Part shown: one piece after another, positions 43,863 to 52,822 of the stretch
Position numbering within the stretch: the first letter of the stretch is position 1
Layout: each line of letters starts with the position of its first letter
Assembly (NCBI RefSeq): GCF_900343155.1
Contig: NZ_OUNG01000002.1
Coordinates: 124,001 to 188,000, forward strand
Length of the DNA: 64,000 nucleotides
Origin: Lactimicrobium massiliense
GTDB lineage: Bacteria; Bacillota_I; Bacilli_A; Erysipelotrichales; Erysipelotrichaceae
Direction: 5' to 3'
The notes under the pieces: model-generated
What the model was told of the DNA's origin: nothing
What the model saw: only the letters and a program-made list of their open reading frames with translations
Database searches by the model: none
Made by a program: the position numbers and the translations under genes

Positions 43863-45467
43863 TTACCAGCAGGCAATGTTTCCATCGGTGCGTGATTCAG
43901 TGGCACCAATCAGCACACCATTTTCCTTGCGCAGAATACACTGTCCTCGGCCAAAGGGTGTGCGTTCTGTGGCAATCTGGATCTCATGTCCCTTTCTTAC
44001 CAATGCCTGGGCAATTGCATTGTCAAACTCTGGCTCCAACAGAATCTTGTTTTCTCTTGTCCATTGCCATCTTGGCGCATCCAGAGCCATTTGTGGATTG
44101 AGATGGAAGTCAATCATGTTGGTAAGCAATTGTACATGTCCCTGCGGCTGCATATATCCACCCATGACGCCAAATGCTCCCAATGGCTTTCCTTCTTTGC
44201 AAAGGAATCCTGGAATGATTGTGTGATAGCTTTTCTTGTGTGGGGCAAGGACATTGGCATCATTTCTGTTAAGGGAGAAATCTGCTCCTCGATTCTGCAG
44301 GGCAATGCCGGTGTCTTCAATGACAATGCCAGAGCCAAAGCCCATGTAATTGGACTGAATGTAGGAGACCATATTGCCATCTTTGTCTGCTGTGGCAAGA
44401 TATACCGTTCCACTCTTTGGAGGTGTCTCTCTTGTATAGATGTTTGCTTTGTCAGGATCAATGCGCTTTGCATTCTCTCTGCTATATTCTTCTTTGAGGA
44501 AATCTCTGTAATCCTGCTTCATTTCCTTTGGATCCGTAATAGCTTCCAGCCCATCCGCAAACGCAATCTTCATGGCTTCAATGGCTGTGTGAATACTGTT
44601 GACATCACGATGATCAAAGTGGAACTGATTCAGAATATTCAATGCCATCAGGGCTGTAATACCCTGGCCATTGGGCGGCAGTTCAAACACATCATAGCCA
44701 TGATAATTGACGGATACCGGATCCACCCATGTAACCCGATAATCTTCGAGATCTTTCTTTCTCAGATATCCACCGTCACGAATGCTCTGTGCTTCAATTC
44801 TGTCTGCGATTTCACCATGATAGAAGGCATCGGTAGTGGTGTCGGCGATCATTCTCAACGTTTTCGCATGGTCCTTGAGGATGACAAGGTCACCAAACTG
44901 TGGCGCTTTTCCGTCCTTCGTGAATGTATCAAACCAGGCATCAAACTCATGTTTTCCTTTGAAAATCTGTTGAAAACGATTGGCGGCTTTGTTCCACATG
45001 TATGCCAGCATTGGCCCTGCCGCATATCCGTTTTCGGCGTAATCAATAGCCGGGGCGAGATCTTCCTTTAATGTCAGCCTGCCAAACCTCTTTACCAGTT
45101 CACCCCATCCTTTGACAGCACCCGGGACCATGACGGGAGCCCAGCCATGGGTTGGCATTTTCTGAAATGAAGACAGCTTATCAAGAGAAATGTCATAGGG
45201 AGAATAACCGGAGGCATTGAGGCCATAGAGTTGGTTGTTGCAGCAGATGATGGCAAAGGCGTCGGCACCAAGGCCATTGGCGGTTGGCTCACAGACGGTT
45301 AAGGCAGCGGCTGTGGCCACAGCAGCGTCTATGGCATTGCCGCCTTTCTGCAGGATGAGAAGACCTGCCACTGCAGCCGGAGCACTGCCGGTGGCTACCA
45401 TGCCATGATTTGCAGTTAAACAATAACGATTGCCGGCATAGGGCTGATACATGGGATCAAAGTTCAT
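43863..45467 (-). CDS. ggt: Gamma-glutamyltransferase-like hydrolase (YwrD type)
   Basis: This 534-residue Ntn hydrolase precursor begins without a signal peptide (MNFDPMYQPYAGNRYCLTANHGMVATGS), so it is cytoplasmic. The autoprocessing Thr lies in PKSGTVYLATADKDGN, which differs from the TTH motif of secreted enzymes and matches YwrD-like members. FGSGIVIEDTGIALQNRG and MGGYMQPQGHVQLLTN are the substrate-site motifs. It may hydrolyse gamma-glutamyl peptides or act as an acylase. It faces the Nif3 gene, 45 bases apart, and has no shared regulation with it that I can see. Confidence 0.85.
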   Translation of the reverse strand: MNFDPMYQPYAGNRYCLTANHGMVATGSAPAAVAGLLILQKGGNAIDAAVATAAALTVCEPTANGLGADAFAIICCNNQLYGLNASGYSPYDISLDKLSSFQKMPTHGWAPVMVPGAVKGWGELVKRFGRLTLKEDLAPAIDYAENGYAAGPMLAYMWNKAANRFQQIFKGKHEFDAWFDTFTKDGKAPQFGDLVILKDHAKTLRMIADTTTDAFYHGEIADRIEAQSIRDGGYLRKKDLEDYRVTWVDPVSVNYHGYDVFELPPNGQGITALMALNILNQFHFDHRDVNSIHTAIEAMKIAFADGLEAITDPKEMKQDYRDFLKEEYSRENAKRIDPDKANIYTRETPPKSGTVYLATADKDGNMVSYIQSNYMGFGSGIVIEDTGIALQNRGADFSLNRNDANVLAPHKKSYHTIIPGFLCKEGKPLGAFGVMGGYMQPQGHVQLLTNMIDFHLNPQMALDAPRWQWTRENKILLEPEFDNAIAQALVRKGHEIQIATERTPFGRGQCILRKENGVLIGATESRTDGNIACW

Positions 45468-45603
45468 GAGATTGTCCTTTCTGTGCTTGTTTCATGATAC
45501 TGCAGATGATATGAGTTGGCCCTGATTGTCAGATCATTTTCATAAATGACTTTCAAGGATGCGCGTATAATGAGTGCAAATTACTAGTGAAAGGATGACG
45601 CAT

Positions 45604-46107
45604 ATGGATGAGAAGATGGTTGCACAGGTGATGGTAAAGATGGCGGCGTATTCGCAGGGTAATCTGCATGATATTGCGCATTATACAAAGGTGCACAGTT
45701 TTGCCAGGACAATTGGTATTCTGGAGAATCTGAGCGATGAGGAACAGGAAACGCTGGAACTGGCAGCAATTGTGCATGACATTGCCTGTCCGTTATGCCG
45801 GAAGAAGTATGGCAATACCAATGGTGTGTATCAGGAAAAGGAAGGCGGACCATTAACAGAAGAATTCTTTAAAGATGTGGATATTCCGGAAAGCATGAAG
45901 GAACGGATTGTGTATCTTGTCAGCCATCATCATACATATACCAATGTGGATGGCAGGGATTACCGCATTCTGCTGGAAGCAGACTTCCTGGTCAATGCGG
46001 ATGAAAGCCACATGTCCAAAGAGGCTATAGAGGAAGGAAAGAAGAACATCTACCGGACAAAGACAGGTACAAAACTGCTGGAAGAGATTTATCAGAAAGC
46101 AGAATAA
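45604..46107 (+). CDS. HD-domain phosphohydrolase
   Basis: This 167-residue protein has an HD domain: the first His in DIAHYTKVHSFA, the HD pair in IVHDIACP and further His residues in VSHHHTYTNVD. Small single-domain HD proteins of this type act on nucleotides or phosphorylated metabolites. I chose ATG 45604, with GAAAGG nine bases upstream; ATG 45595 and GTG 45574 are in frame but less well placed. A bidirectional terminator separates it from the convergent MFS gene. Confidence 0.8.
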   Translation: MDEKMVAQVMVKMAAYSQGNLHDIAHYTKVHSFARTIGILENLSDEEQETLELAAIVHDIACPLCRKKYGNTNGVYQEKEGGPLTEEFFKDVDIPESMKERIVYLVSHHHTYTNVDGRDYRILLEADFLVNADESHMSKEAIEEGKKNIYRTKTGTKLLEEIYQKAE

Positions 46108-46139
46108 AACCAGGCAAGATGTAAAGCCTGGCTTTTATT
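46107..46139. terminator. Bidirectional terminator between HD and MFS genes
   Basis: CCAGGC (46110-46115) pairs with GCCTGG (46126-46131), flanked by A-rich and T-rich runs, so both convergent genes can use it. Confidence 0.85.
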
Positions 46140-47341
46140 TATGACTTCTTTTCAATTTTTGTGATGCCGGCAATCATCAGTATCGTGCCGATCATGGATA
46201 CGGCAGTGCCGATGGCAATGACCGTATGTACGTCGAAGTGCTGGAAGAGCTGGCCGCCGATGAAGGAGGACAGCAGACCGCCAACCGTCGTGGTGGCTGC
46301 CATAACAGCCTGTCCCTTGTTGCGATCTTCCCCGGAAACAATCTCATTGGCAAAGTAGACACTGCCCGGGACAAGGATGGCGTAGGACAGCATCTGCAGG
46401 ACCATGGCAAAGTACAGCATGCCGATATTAGAAGCAAACAGGATAATTGCATGCTTGAGGGAATAGATGACGGCAGAGAATATCATCAGTCTGTTTACCG
46501 ATGCTTTTTTCATCAGCCAGGCAAAAACAAACATGGTGGGCAGTTCACACATAGCCTGAATAAACAGGGCAGTTCCCTGGAAGCCTTCCACCGTACCGGC
46601 AGTGCCTGCCTGCTGTGCGCCAATAATCGAAGCAATGATCTTGGCCAGATACGTATTGACCAGCATATGACAGAAGTACAGCATGATCATAGCAGCAGCC
46701 GGCAGCAGAATACGCCTGTATTTGTGGAAGAAGCGGATATAGCCGGTATTCTCAGTCTTCTTCTCTTGGTTCCTTTCATGAACAGGATCTGGCATCATCT
46801 GCATCAGCGTCCATGTAATCAAAGCAAACACCAGCAGATACCATGGCATGACAGCTTTGCCATAGTGTCCCCAGAGAGTTCCCAGCAGGGAAGAACCTAC
46901 TGCATAGGCAGCAGAGCCAATACCGCGGCCAATGCCATAGTTGATCGCATGTCCCTGTTTTTCATAAGCAAAAGCAAGAGAATTAAAGAATGGAAAACCG
47001 GAAGTGCACATCGTAAAGCAGCAGATTACCAGAATGCACAGAAATATTGTATTTTTCACAAATAACAGCACAATGGCCAGGACTGCTGCCAGAATCATGG
47101 TCAGAGAAATAAAGCTTTTCTCACTGAGCTTTTCAGAAGAATCAATGACAGAGCCAAATACAGTCTGCAGAATCAGACCAGTCAGAGATACGCAGGTAAT
47201 AACAGTGCCGGCCATGCCATCAGACAGACCAGACTGAGACAGAAAGTTGTAGGCATAGCCGCCTACCGCTACCACCAGCATCATATAAGCAGCAGAAACA
47301 AGCGCATATTTCGCGTTCAGATAGGAATATGATCTCATCAT
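46139..47341 (-). CDS. MFS transporter, oligosaccharide or drug type
   Basis: This 400-residue protein has twelve predicted helices in two halves. The loop after helix 2 (FGSVIDSSEKLSEKS) holds the family's charged loop region and the central loop is rich in charge (DPVHERNQEKKTE). NYGIGRGIGSAAYAVGSSLLG in helix 4-5 resembles the MFS_1-like group with LacY-type sugar symporters. The substrate is unknown. The start at 47341 follows AGAGAGG; an in-frame upstream extension is unlikely. Confidence 0.8.
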   Translation of the reverse strand: MMRSYSYLNAKYALVSAAYMMLVVAVGGYAYNFLSQSGLSDGMAGTVITCVSLTGLILQTVFGSVIDSSEKLSEKSFISLTMILAAVLAIVLLFVKNTIFLCILVICCFTMCTSGFPFFNSLAFAYEKQGHAINYGIGRGIGSAAYAVGSSLLGTLWGHYGKAVMPWYLLVFALITWTLMQMMPDPVHERNQEKKTENTGYIRFFHKYRRILLPAAAMIMLYFCHMLVNTYLAKIIASIIGAQQAGTAGTVEGFQGTALFIQAMCELPTMFVFAWLMKKASVNRLMIFSAVIYSLKHAIILFASNIGMLYFAMVLQMLSYAILVPGSVYFANEIVSGEDRNKGQAVMAATTTVGGLLSSFIGGQLFQHFDVHTVIAIGTAVSMIGTILMIAGITKIEKKS

Positions 47342-47415
47342 ACAATACCTCTCTGTCTGTAATTCTAGCATGAAAGCGATTACATTTCAGAAACCAGTTA
47401 TTCCACTGCATTTAG

Positions 47416-47452
47416 AAAAAAGCAGATATCCCATAAATATAGGTAAATCTGC
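47416..47452 (-). terminator. Terminator of the N-hydrolase gene
   Basis: GCAGAT (47422-47427) pairs with ATCTGC (47447-47452); on the minus strand U6 follows. It lies 20 bases after the stop at 47473. Confidence 0.6.
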
Positions 47453-47472
47453 CATTTGCCTTCAAAATAAAG

Positions 47473-47889
47473 TTATTGTTGCAGAATGTCATCAATCTTC
47501 TGGAACAGTTCTTCCCTGGTTCTGTATGTAAAGATACTGAAATAAGGATCTCCTTTGATCATGGCGGAGAGCTGGCACTTTTCTGGTCTGTAAAAGACAA
47601 AGACTGGTTTTCTCAGGCTTTCTGCAAAGGCGAGTTCATAGCCGACGCCGAGGGATGGTCTTGTGCATTCAGCGATGACAAGATCACATTCTTTCAGCCA
47701 GTTTGTGTCCTGGGTGTAGATGAGGTTATCCCTGTCTCTTTCCTGTTCATGGATTGAGCGGGTGAGATCACCGACATGTTCGGTTAATACGATATCTGTT
47801 TCCTGGATGTGCTGAATGGCATCTTTGTACAGCTGGGCATCTTCTCTGCCGCCGCGGATACTGCCGGCAAAATATACTTTCTTCTTCAT
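47473..47889 (-). CDS. 2'-deoxynucleoside 5'-phosphate N-hydrolase-like (Rcl/DNPH1 family)
   Basis: This 138-residue protein begins with VYFAGSIRGGR, the phosphate-binding start of the nucleoside 2-deoxyribosyltransferase fold. IYTQDTNWLKECDLVIAECT and PSLGVGYELAFA, which carries the catalytic Glu, complete the site. The length matches DNPH1/Rcl, which cleaves the glycosidic bond of deoxynucleoside monophosphates. AGGAG precedes ATG 47889. The gene is divergent from the Nudix gene with 47 bases between the starts; the shared theme of nucleotide house-cleaning is suggestive. Confidence 0.8.
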   Translation of the reverse strand: MKKKVYFAGSIRGGREDAQLYKDAIQHIQETDIVLTEHVGDLTRSIHEQERDRDNLIYTQDTNWLKECDLVIAECTRPSLGVGYELAFAESLRKPVFVFYRPEKCQLSAMIKGDPYFSIFTYRTREELFQKIDDILQQ

Positions 47890-47936
47890 GAATGTCTCCT
47901 TTTGCATTACTATACTCGCGAAAGGAAGAGTGTGTG

Positions 47937-48482
47937 ATGAATCTGGATGAAAAGACACTGAAACAGGAATCTGTGTATGATGGGAAGATTCTGCATGTGC
48001 ATAAGGATGTGGCAGAGATGCCGGATGGCACGAATGCGCCCCGTGAGGTGGTGGAACATCCCGGTGGTGTTGGCATTGCGCTGGAAGATGAATCCGGCAG
48101 GTTCTTTCTGGTGAGCCAGTATCGTTATGCCCAGCATGAGGTGACTGTTGAGTTTCCGGCTGGCAAGAAGGAAAAGGGAGAGGATCCTTTGACAACGGCA
48201 AAGCGTGAGATTGTAGAGGAAACAGGCTATAAAGGTACTGACTGGGTGTATCTTGGCAAGATTTATCCAACGCCTGCCTATGATTCTGAGGTGATTGATC
48301 TGTATTATGCCCGACAGGGAAAGTTTGCCGGGCAGCATACGGATGATGATGAGTATCTGGAGCTGTCTAAAATGACATTGGCGGAGCTGACTGATAAAAT
48401 AGCAGACGGAAAGATTCCGGATGCCAAGACGGTCAGTATGACGTTTCTGGTGAAGGAATTCAAGGAAAGAGGACGGATATGA
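47937..48482 (+). CDS. Nudix hydrolase, ADP-ribose pyrophosphatase-like
   Basis: This 181-residue enzyme has a perfect Nudix box, GKKEKGEDPLTTAKREIVEE followed by TGY. VVEHPGGVGI and the length are typical of the NudF/ADP-ribose pyrophosphatase group, which hydrolyses ADP-ribose to AMP and ribose 5-phosphate. The start at 47937 follows AAGGAAGAG and gives MNLDEKTLKQE. Its stop overlaps the start of the S9 peptidase gene by four bases (ATGA), so the two are coupled. Confidence 0.88.
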   Translation: MNLDEKTLKQESVYDGKILHVHKDVAEMPDGTNAPREVVEHPGGVGIALEDESGRFFLVSQYRYAQHEVTVEFPAGKKEKGEDPLTTAKREIVEETGYKGTDWVYLGKIYPTPAYDSEVIDLYYARQGKFAGQHTDDDEYLELSKMTLAELTDKIADGKIPDAKTVSMTFLVKEFKERGRI

Positions 48483-50482
48483 GTGAGAAGATTACGATTC
48501 ATGATCTTGTGACGTATCACTATGTAGAAAATCTGCAGTACAGCCCGGATGGGAAGACGCTTGCATGGCAGGTAGCGTATGCGGATGAGAAGAAGAATAC
48601 GTATAAGCGTGATGTGTGGGTTCTGCGTGATAACAGGCCGGTGCAGCTGACCAGTACGCTGAATGCTTCGATTGTATGCTGGGAAGATGACAATACGCTG
48701 CTGTTATCCCGCCATACGGAGGATACTGCTGCTTTGACAACGGATCTGTACCGTATTCATATTGATGGCGGTGAAGCCGTCAAAGCTTTTACCCTGCCAT
48801 TTGCCATGAGCTCTGTGAAGAAGGTAAAGGATGGCGTATATGCGGCTCTTGGTACGATTGATATGCACAATCCGGATGTATATCTGCTGGATGAGGAAGG
48901 CAGAAAGAAGTATGCGGATGAGCAGAAGGAAGAGCATGAGAATTATCAGGTTGTAGATGAGGTGCCGTACTGGTTCAATGGCCAGAACTTCGTCAATGGC
49001 AATCGTACGGCATTGTTCCTGATTGAGCTGAATCCGTTTGGTGTAAAGCGCCTGACGGCTCCGGCTTTTGATACGGATGCGATGCTGGTGGATGGTGAGC
49101 GCATTATTTATTCCGGCAATGAGCGTACCCGCCGTCAGTCTCTGTATAACAGGGTATATGCGTACGATGTCAAAACAGAAAAGACAGAGACGATCTATGG
49201 AAAAGATGGCATGAGCTTCAATAATCTGTTTGTATTGAACGGAAAGCTGTATGGCCAGGCATGTGATCTCAAAGAGTACGGGGTCAATGAAACAGGAAAA
49301 GTTTCCCGTATTGAAAAGGATAAGCTGGAAGTAATCTTCAAGCCTGAGATTTCTCTGTATGATTCTGTGGTTGGTGATACAACGCTTGGCGGCGGCAGGG
49401 AATCTGTCAGTGTCAGGAATCACTGGATTACGATTGCTACAAAGGATTACTATACGGTGCTGCTCGACTTTGACAAGAAGTTCTCCCGGAAGGAGATTTC
49501 TACTCAGGGAATCAATGCCTACTGTCTGGCTGCCAATGAGGATCAGATTGCCTTTGCAGGCCAGGACTGGAATCATCTGTCTGAGGTGTATGTGATGGAC
49601 AGGGATGGATCTGGTCTGAAGAGAGTGACGGCCTATAATGATGAAGCTTTGAAGGACAAGTATATTGCGCAGCCGCAGAAGCTTGTCTATACATCCCAGG
49701 GTGAGGTGCTCAATGGATGGGTGCTGCTGCCGAAGGGATACAATGAGAAAAAGAAGTATCCGGCTGTGTTTGATATTCATGGCGGACCGCGCTGTGTCTA
49801 TGGTGAGATGTTCTTCCATGAGATGCAGGTATGGGCAAGTGAGGGCTACTTTGTCTTCTACACCAATATTCGCGGATCTGACGGACGCGGCGATGCCTTT
49901 GCAGATATCCGCGGCAAGTATGGTGAAGTGGATTACCAGAACCTGATGGACTTCATGGATGCGGTACTGAAGAAGTATCCTGCCATCGATCCCAAGCGTG
50001 TGTGTGAGACCGGCGGCTCCTATGGCGGCTTTATGACCAACTGGATCATTACGCATACAGACCGCTTCTGTGCCGCTGCTTCCCAGCGTTCTATATCCAA
50101 CTGGGTTTCCATGTCCTTCATTAGTGATATCGGCCCGTACTTCGGTGCAGATCAGAATGCAGCCAAAACACCGTTTGAATATGACAAGCTCTGGGAACAT
50201 TCTCCGCTGAAATATGCTGAGAATGTCAAGACACCGACCTTGTTCATCCATTCAGATGAGGACAGACGCTGCCCGCTGCCGGAAGGCATGCAGATGATGC
50301 AGGCACTGGCGGTCAGAAATGTGGAAACCCGCATGTGCATTTTCCATGGAGAAACACATGAGCTCTCCCGCTCTGGCAAACCGCTGCACCGTATCAGAAG
50401 AATGCAGGAGATTACCGACTGGTTCAATGCACATACGGGCAATGGCAGGAAGGACAAGAAAGCAAAAAGTACAAAGAAGTAA
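48479..50482 (+). CDS. S9-family prolyl oligopeptidase / acylaminoacyl peptidase
   Basis: This 667-residue serine peptidase has an N-terminal beta-propeller (about residues 1-400, with repeated DRDGSGLKRVT-type blades). The C-terminal alpha/beta-hydrolase domain has catalytic Ser514 in GGSYGGFM, Asp in IHSDEDRRCP and His in GETHELSRSG. It cleaves short peptides in the cytoplasm; there is no signal peptide. A Lys-rich tail (GRKDKKAKSTKK) ends the protein. The end of the gene is 66 bases before the SCIFF precursor. Confidence 0.9.
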   Translation: MSEKITIHDLVTYHYVENLQYSPDGKTLAWQVAYADEKKNTYKRDVWVLRDNRPVQLTSTLNASIVCWEDDNTLLLSRHTEDTAALTTDLYRIHIDGGEAVKAFTLPFAMSSVKKVKDGVYAALGTIDMHNPDVYLLDEEGRKKYADEQKEEHENYQVVDEVPYWFNGQNFVNGNRTALFLIELNPFGVKRLTAPAFDTDAMLVDGERIIYSGNERTRRQSLYNRVYAYDVKTEKTETIYGKDGMSFNNLFVLNGKLYGQACDLKEYGVNETGKVSRIEKDKLEVIFKPEISLYDSVVGDTTLGGGRESVSVRNHWITIATKDYYTVLLDFDKKFSRKEISTQGINAYCLAANEDQIAFAGQDWNHLSEVYVMDRDGSGLKRVTAYNDEALKDKYIAQPQKLVYTSQGEVLNGWVLLPKGYNEKKKYPAVFDIHGGPRCVYGEMFFHEMQVWASEGYFVFYTNIRGSDGRGDAFADIRGKYGEVDYQNLMDFMDAVLKKYPAIDPKRVCETGGSYGGFMTNWIITHTDRFCAAASQRSISNWVSMSFISDIGPYFGADQNAAKTPFEYDKLWEHSPLKYAENVKTPTLFIHSDEDRRCPLPEGMQMMQALAVRNVETRMCIFHGETHELSRSGKPLHRIRRMQEITDWFNAHTGNGRKDKKAKSTKK

Positions 50483-50548
50483 AGTCTGTTGTCAGCTTGA
50501 CAGGAATGCTACAATACTTGAAAGACAAGGAAAGAGAGGAATGTGGAA

Positions 50549-50698
50549 ATGAAGCATATTGCAACATTGAATACGCGCGACATGGAGAAGTCTGTATGTA
50601 ACGGCGGCTGCGGCGAGTGCCAGACATCCTGCCAGAGTGCATGCAAGACATCCTGCGGTATTGCCAATCAGAACTGTGAGAATAAGAACAACAAGTAA
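50549..50698 (+). CDS. scfA: SCIFF ranthipeptide precursor (six cysteines in forty-five)
   Basis: This 49-residue peptide starts MKHIATLNTRDME and has the Cys-rich core CGECQTSCQSACKTSC, the hallmark of SCIFF precursors. Seven Cys can be counted (17, 21, 24, 28, 32, 36, 43): six at conserved positions and an additional one at 17. It is too short for routine gene finding. A ribosome binding site (AGAGAGGA) precedes ATG 50549. The radical SAM maturase encoded 82 bases downstream joins Cys sulfurs to neighbouring backbone carbons (thioether bonds). Confidence 0.92.
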   Translation: MKHIATLNTRDMEKSVCNGGCGECQTSCQSACKTSCGIANQNCENKNNK

Positions 50699-50727
50699 GT
50701 TGTTGTACAGGGTATGAAGAAAGATGG

Positions 50728-50754
50728 GCCGGAACGGCACTGGTGCTGTTCCGG
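50728..50754 (+). terminator. Hairpin between SCIFF precursor and maturase (attenuator)
   Basis: GCCGGAACGGCAC pairs with GTGCTGTTCCGGT (50728-50740 and 50742-50754, near-perfect), followed by a weakly T-rich stretch. It may let more precursor than enzyme be made. A full terminator is not evident. Confidence 0.55.
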
Positions 50755-50780
50755 TCTGTTTGCGTTTTGGAGGATTAAGC

Positions 50781-52205
50781 ATGATTCATCAATACAAACT
50801 GAATGGATATAACATCGTCCTGGATGTGTACAGTGCTTCTGTCCATGTCACGGATGATATGGCCTATGATGCCATTGCCCTTCTGGACAAAGGTCTGTCC
50901 AAAGAAGAGGCACAGAAAGAAATCACCGAGAAGTATCTTGGCAGGCAGCTGCAGGATACGGATGGCAATCCCGGGGAGATCGTTTCTGAAAAGGATATTG
51001 CGGATACCTTTGCGGACATTGATGCGCTGACTGCCCAGAAGAAGCTGTTTACCGAAGATACGTTTGCCCCATTGGCAGGAAAACTGAAGAACAAGTCCAA
51101 TGTCGTCAAGGCACTGTGCCTGCTGGTGGCCCATACATGCAATCTGAACTGTTCCTACTGCTTTGCCAGCCAGGGCAAGTATGATAACAAGACCGGTCTG
51201 ATGAGTTTCGAGACAGGCAAAAGAGCTCTGGACTTTCTGATTGAAAACAGCGGTACCAGAAGGAACCTGGAAGTGGACTTCTTCGGTGGGGAGCCGCTTG
51301 TCAACTTTGAGGTTTGCAAACAGCTGGTTGCCTATGCCCGCTCAATTGAGAAGGAAAAGGGAAAGAACTTCCGCTTCACCTTGACGACCAATGGCGTCAA
51401 TCTGAATGATGAGGTCATTGCATGGGCCAACAAAGAGTGCTACAACGTCGTGCTGTCTCTGGATGGCCGCAAGGAGGTCAATGACCGTTTCCGTGTGGAT
51501 AAGGCAGGACATGGTTCCTATGACCGCATTGTGCCAAACTTCCAGAAACTGGTAAAGGCCCGCGGAGGAAAAGGATACTATATGCGCGGCACCTTTACCC
51601 ACTACAACACAGACTTCACCAAAGATATCTTCCACATGGCGGATGATCTTGGCTTTGATGAACTGTCCATGGAGCCGGTAGTAGCAGATCCTTCTTCTCC
51701 TTCTGCTTTGACCAAAGAAGATCTTCCGGTCATCTTTGAACAGTATGAGATCCTGGCCAGGGATATGATCCGAAGAGAAAAAGCAGGCCACCCGATCACG
51801 TTCTATCACTACATGATCAATCTCGAACATGGCCCGTGCATTTACAAGAGAATCTCCGGCTGCGGTTCCGGCACGGAATATCTGGCTGTCACAGCCCAGG
51901 GTGATCTGTATCCATGCCATCAGTTTGTGGGTGATGAAAACTACAAGATGGGCAATATCTGGGATGGCGTCACGAATACAAAACTGCGGGATGAATTCCG
52001 CCAGTGCAATGTGTATGCCCGCCATGATTGTGACAACTGCTGGGCAAGACTGTATTGTGCCGGCGGCTGTGCAGCCAATGCCTACCATGCTACAGGTGAT
52101 ATCCATGGTACGTATGAGTATGGCTGTGAGATCTTCCGCAAGAGAATTGAGTGTGCGATCATGATTAAGGCAGCAGAGGCTGCCATGCAGGCAGAACAGG
52201 AATAA
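50781..52205 (+). CDS. scfB: SCIFF radical SAM maturase
   Basis: This 474-residue radical SAM enzyme has an N-terminal peptide-recognition region (about residues 1-110). The cluster motif is CNLNCSYC (Cys120, 124, 127), and FFGGEPLVNFE is the SAM-binding GGE motif. A C-terminal SPASM domain contains CGSGTEYLAVTAQGDLYPC and CDNCWARLYCAGGCAAN, which hold auxiliary Fe-S clusters. It installs thioether links in the SCIFF peptide encoded just upstream. GGAGGA precedes ATG 50781. The biological role of SCIFF products is still mostly open. Confidence 0.95.
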   Translation: MIHQYKLNGYNIVLDVYSASVHVTDDMAYDAIALLDKGLSKEEAQKEITEKYLGRQLQDTDGNPGEIVSEKDIADTFADIDALTAQKKLFTEDTFAPLAGKLKNKSNVVKALCLLVAHTCNLNCSYCFASQGKYDNKTGLMSFETGKRALDFLIENSGTRRNLEVDFFGGEPLVNFEVCKQLVAYARSIEKEKGKNFRFTLTTNGVNLNDEVIAWANKECYNVVLSLDGRKEVNDRFRVDKAGHGSYDRIVPNFQKLVKARGGKGYYMRGTFTHYNTDFTKDIFHMADDLGFDELSMEPVVADPSSPSALTKEDLPVIFEQYEILARDMIRREKAGHPITFYHYMINLEHGPCIYKRISGCGSGTEYLAVTAQGDLYPCHQFVGDENYKMGNIWDGVTNTKLRDEFRQCNVYARHDCDNCWARLYCAGGCAANAYHATGDIHGTYEYGCEIFRKRIECAIMIKAAEAAMQAEQE

Positions 52206-52219
52206 ACAATCAGATTAAG

Positions 52220-52251
52220 AAATACCCGTGGGAAAATCGTGCGGGTATTTT
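52220..52251 (+). terminator. Terminator used as group II intron target, copy 2
   Basis: AAATACCCG (52220-52228) pairs with CGGGTATTT (52242-52250), with T next. It ends the maturase transcript, and the intron starts six bases later, at 52257. Confidence 0.85.
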
Positions 52252-52822
52252 GCATAGTGTGTCGGGCATGGCACACATCTAGCCTGCAATAGAGGCAGGC
52301 CGCGGGTATTTGTCGCCAAGCGAAGTGAACTACCAGCCGAGGGTGAATAACCCAGAGCGAAAGCAGTAGCTAGCATATTTCTGAGCTTACGTACAGAAAC
52401 CTGATTGAGGCCATAAGGCGGATAAGGCTGCTATGCAAGCTGAAGTCCAAAAGACAAACGTAAAGCCGACCGGTAAATCAGGAAGCTATGGAAATTACAG
52501 ATGTGTGTCTTACCCCGAGAGATCCTGCGGACAGATGAACCTAAACACAGGGAAACCGAGACGCTTTTAAACAGCTATCGTTATCATCTGGTCGGATAAA
52601 GGTCTATCGCAGGAAGTCAGCTGAGGTCATAGTAGTGATGAAGCTTCTGTAACGGAAGTGGAGCGAAGGACCTAATGTTTGTATAGTGTGCCCCACTATA
52701 CGCAATGTTCGGATAGTCCGAAAGGGAGGATAAGCCTACAGCAGAGGATCGTAACCTCTGACGGCAAAGGGCCCCGGGATGATTCTGAATAATCTACAGA
52801 TAGAAAGGAATGGCACAGCGGT

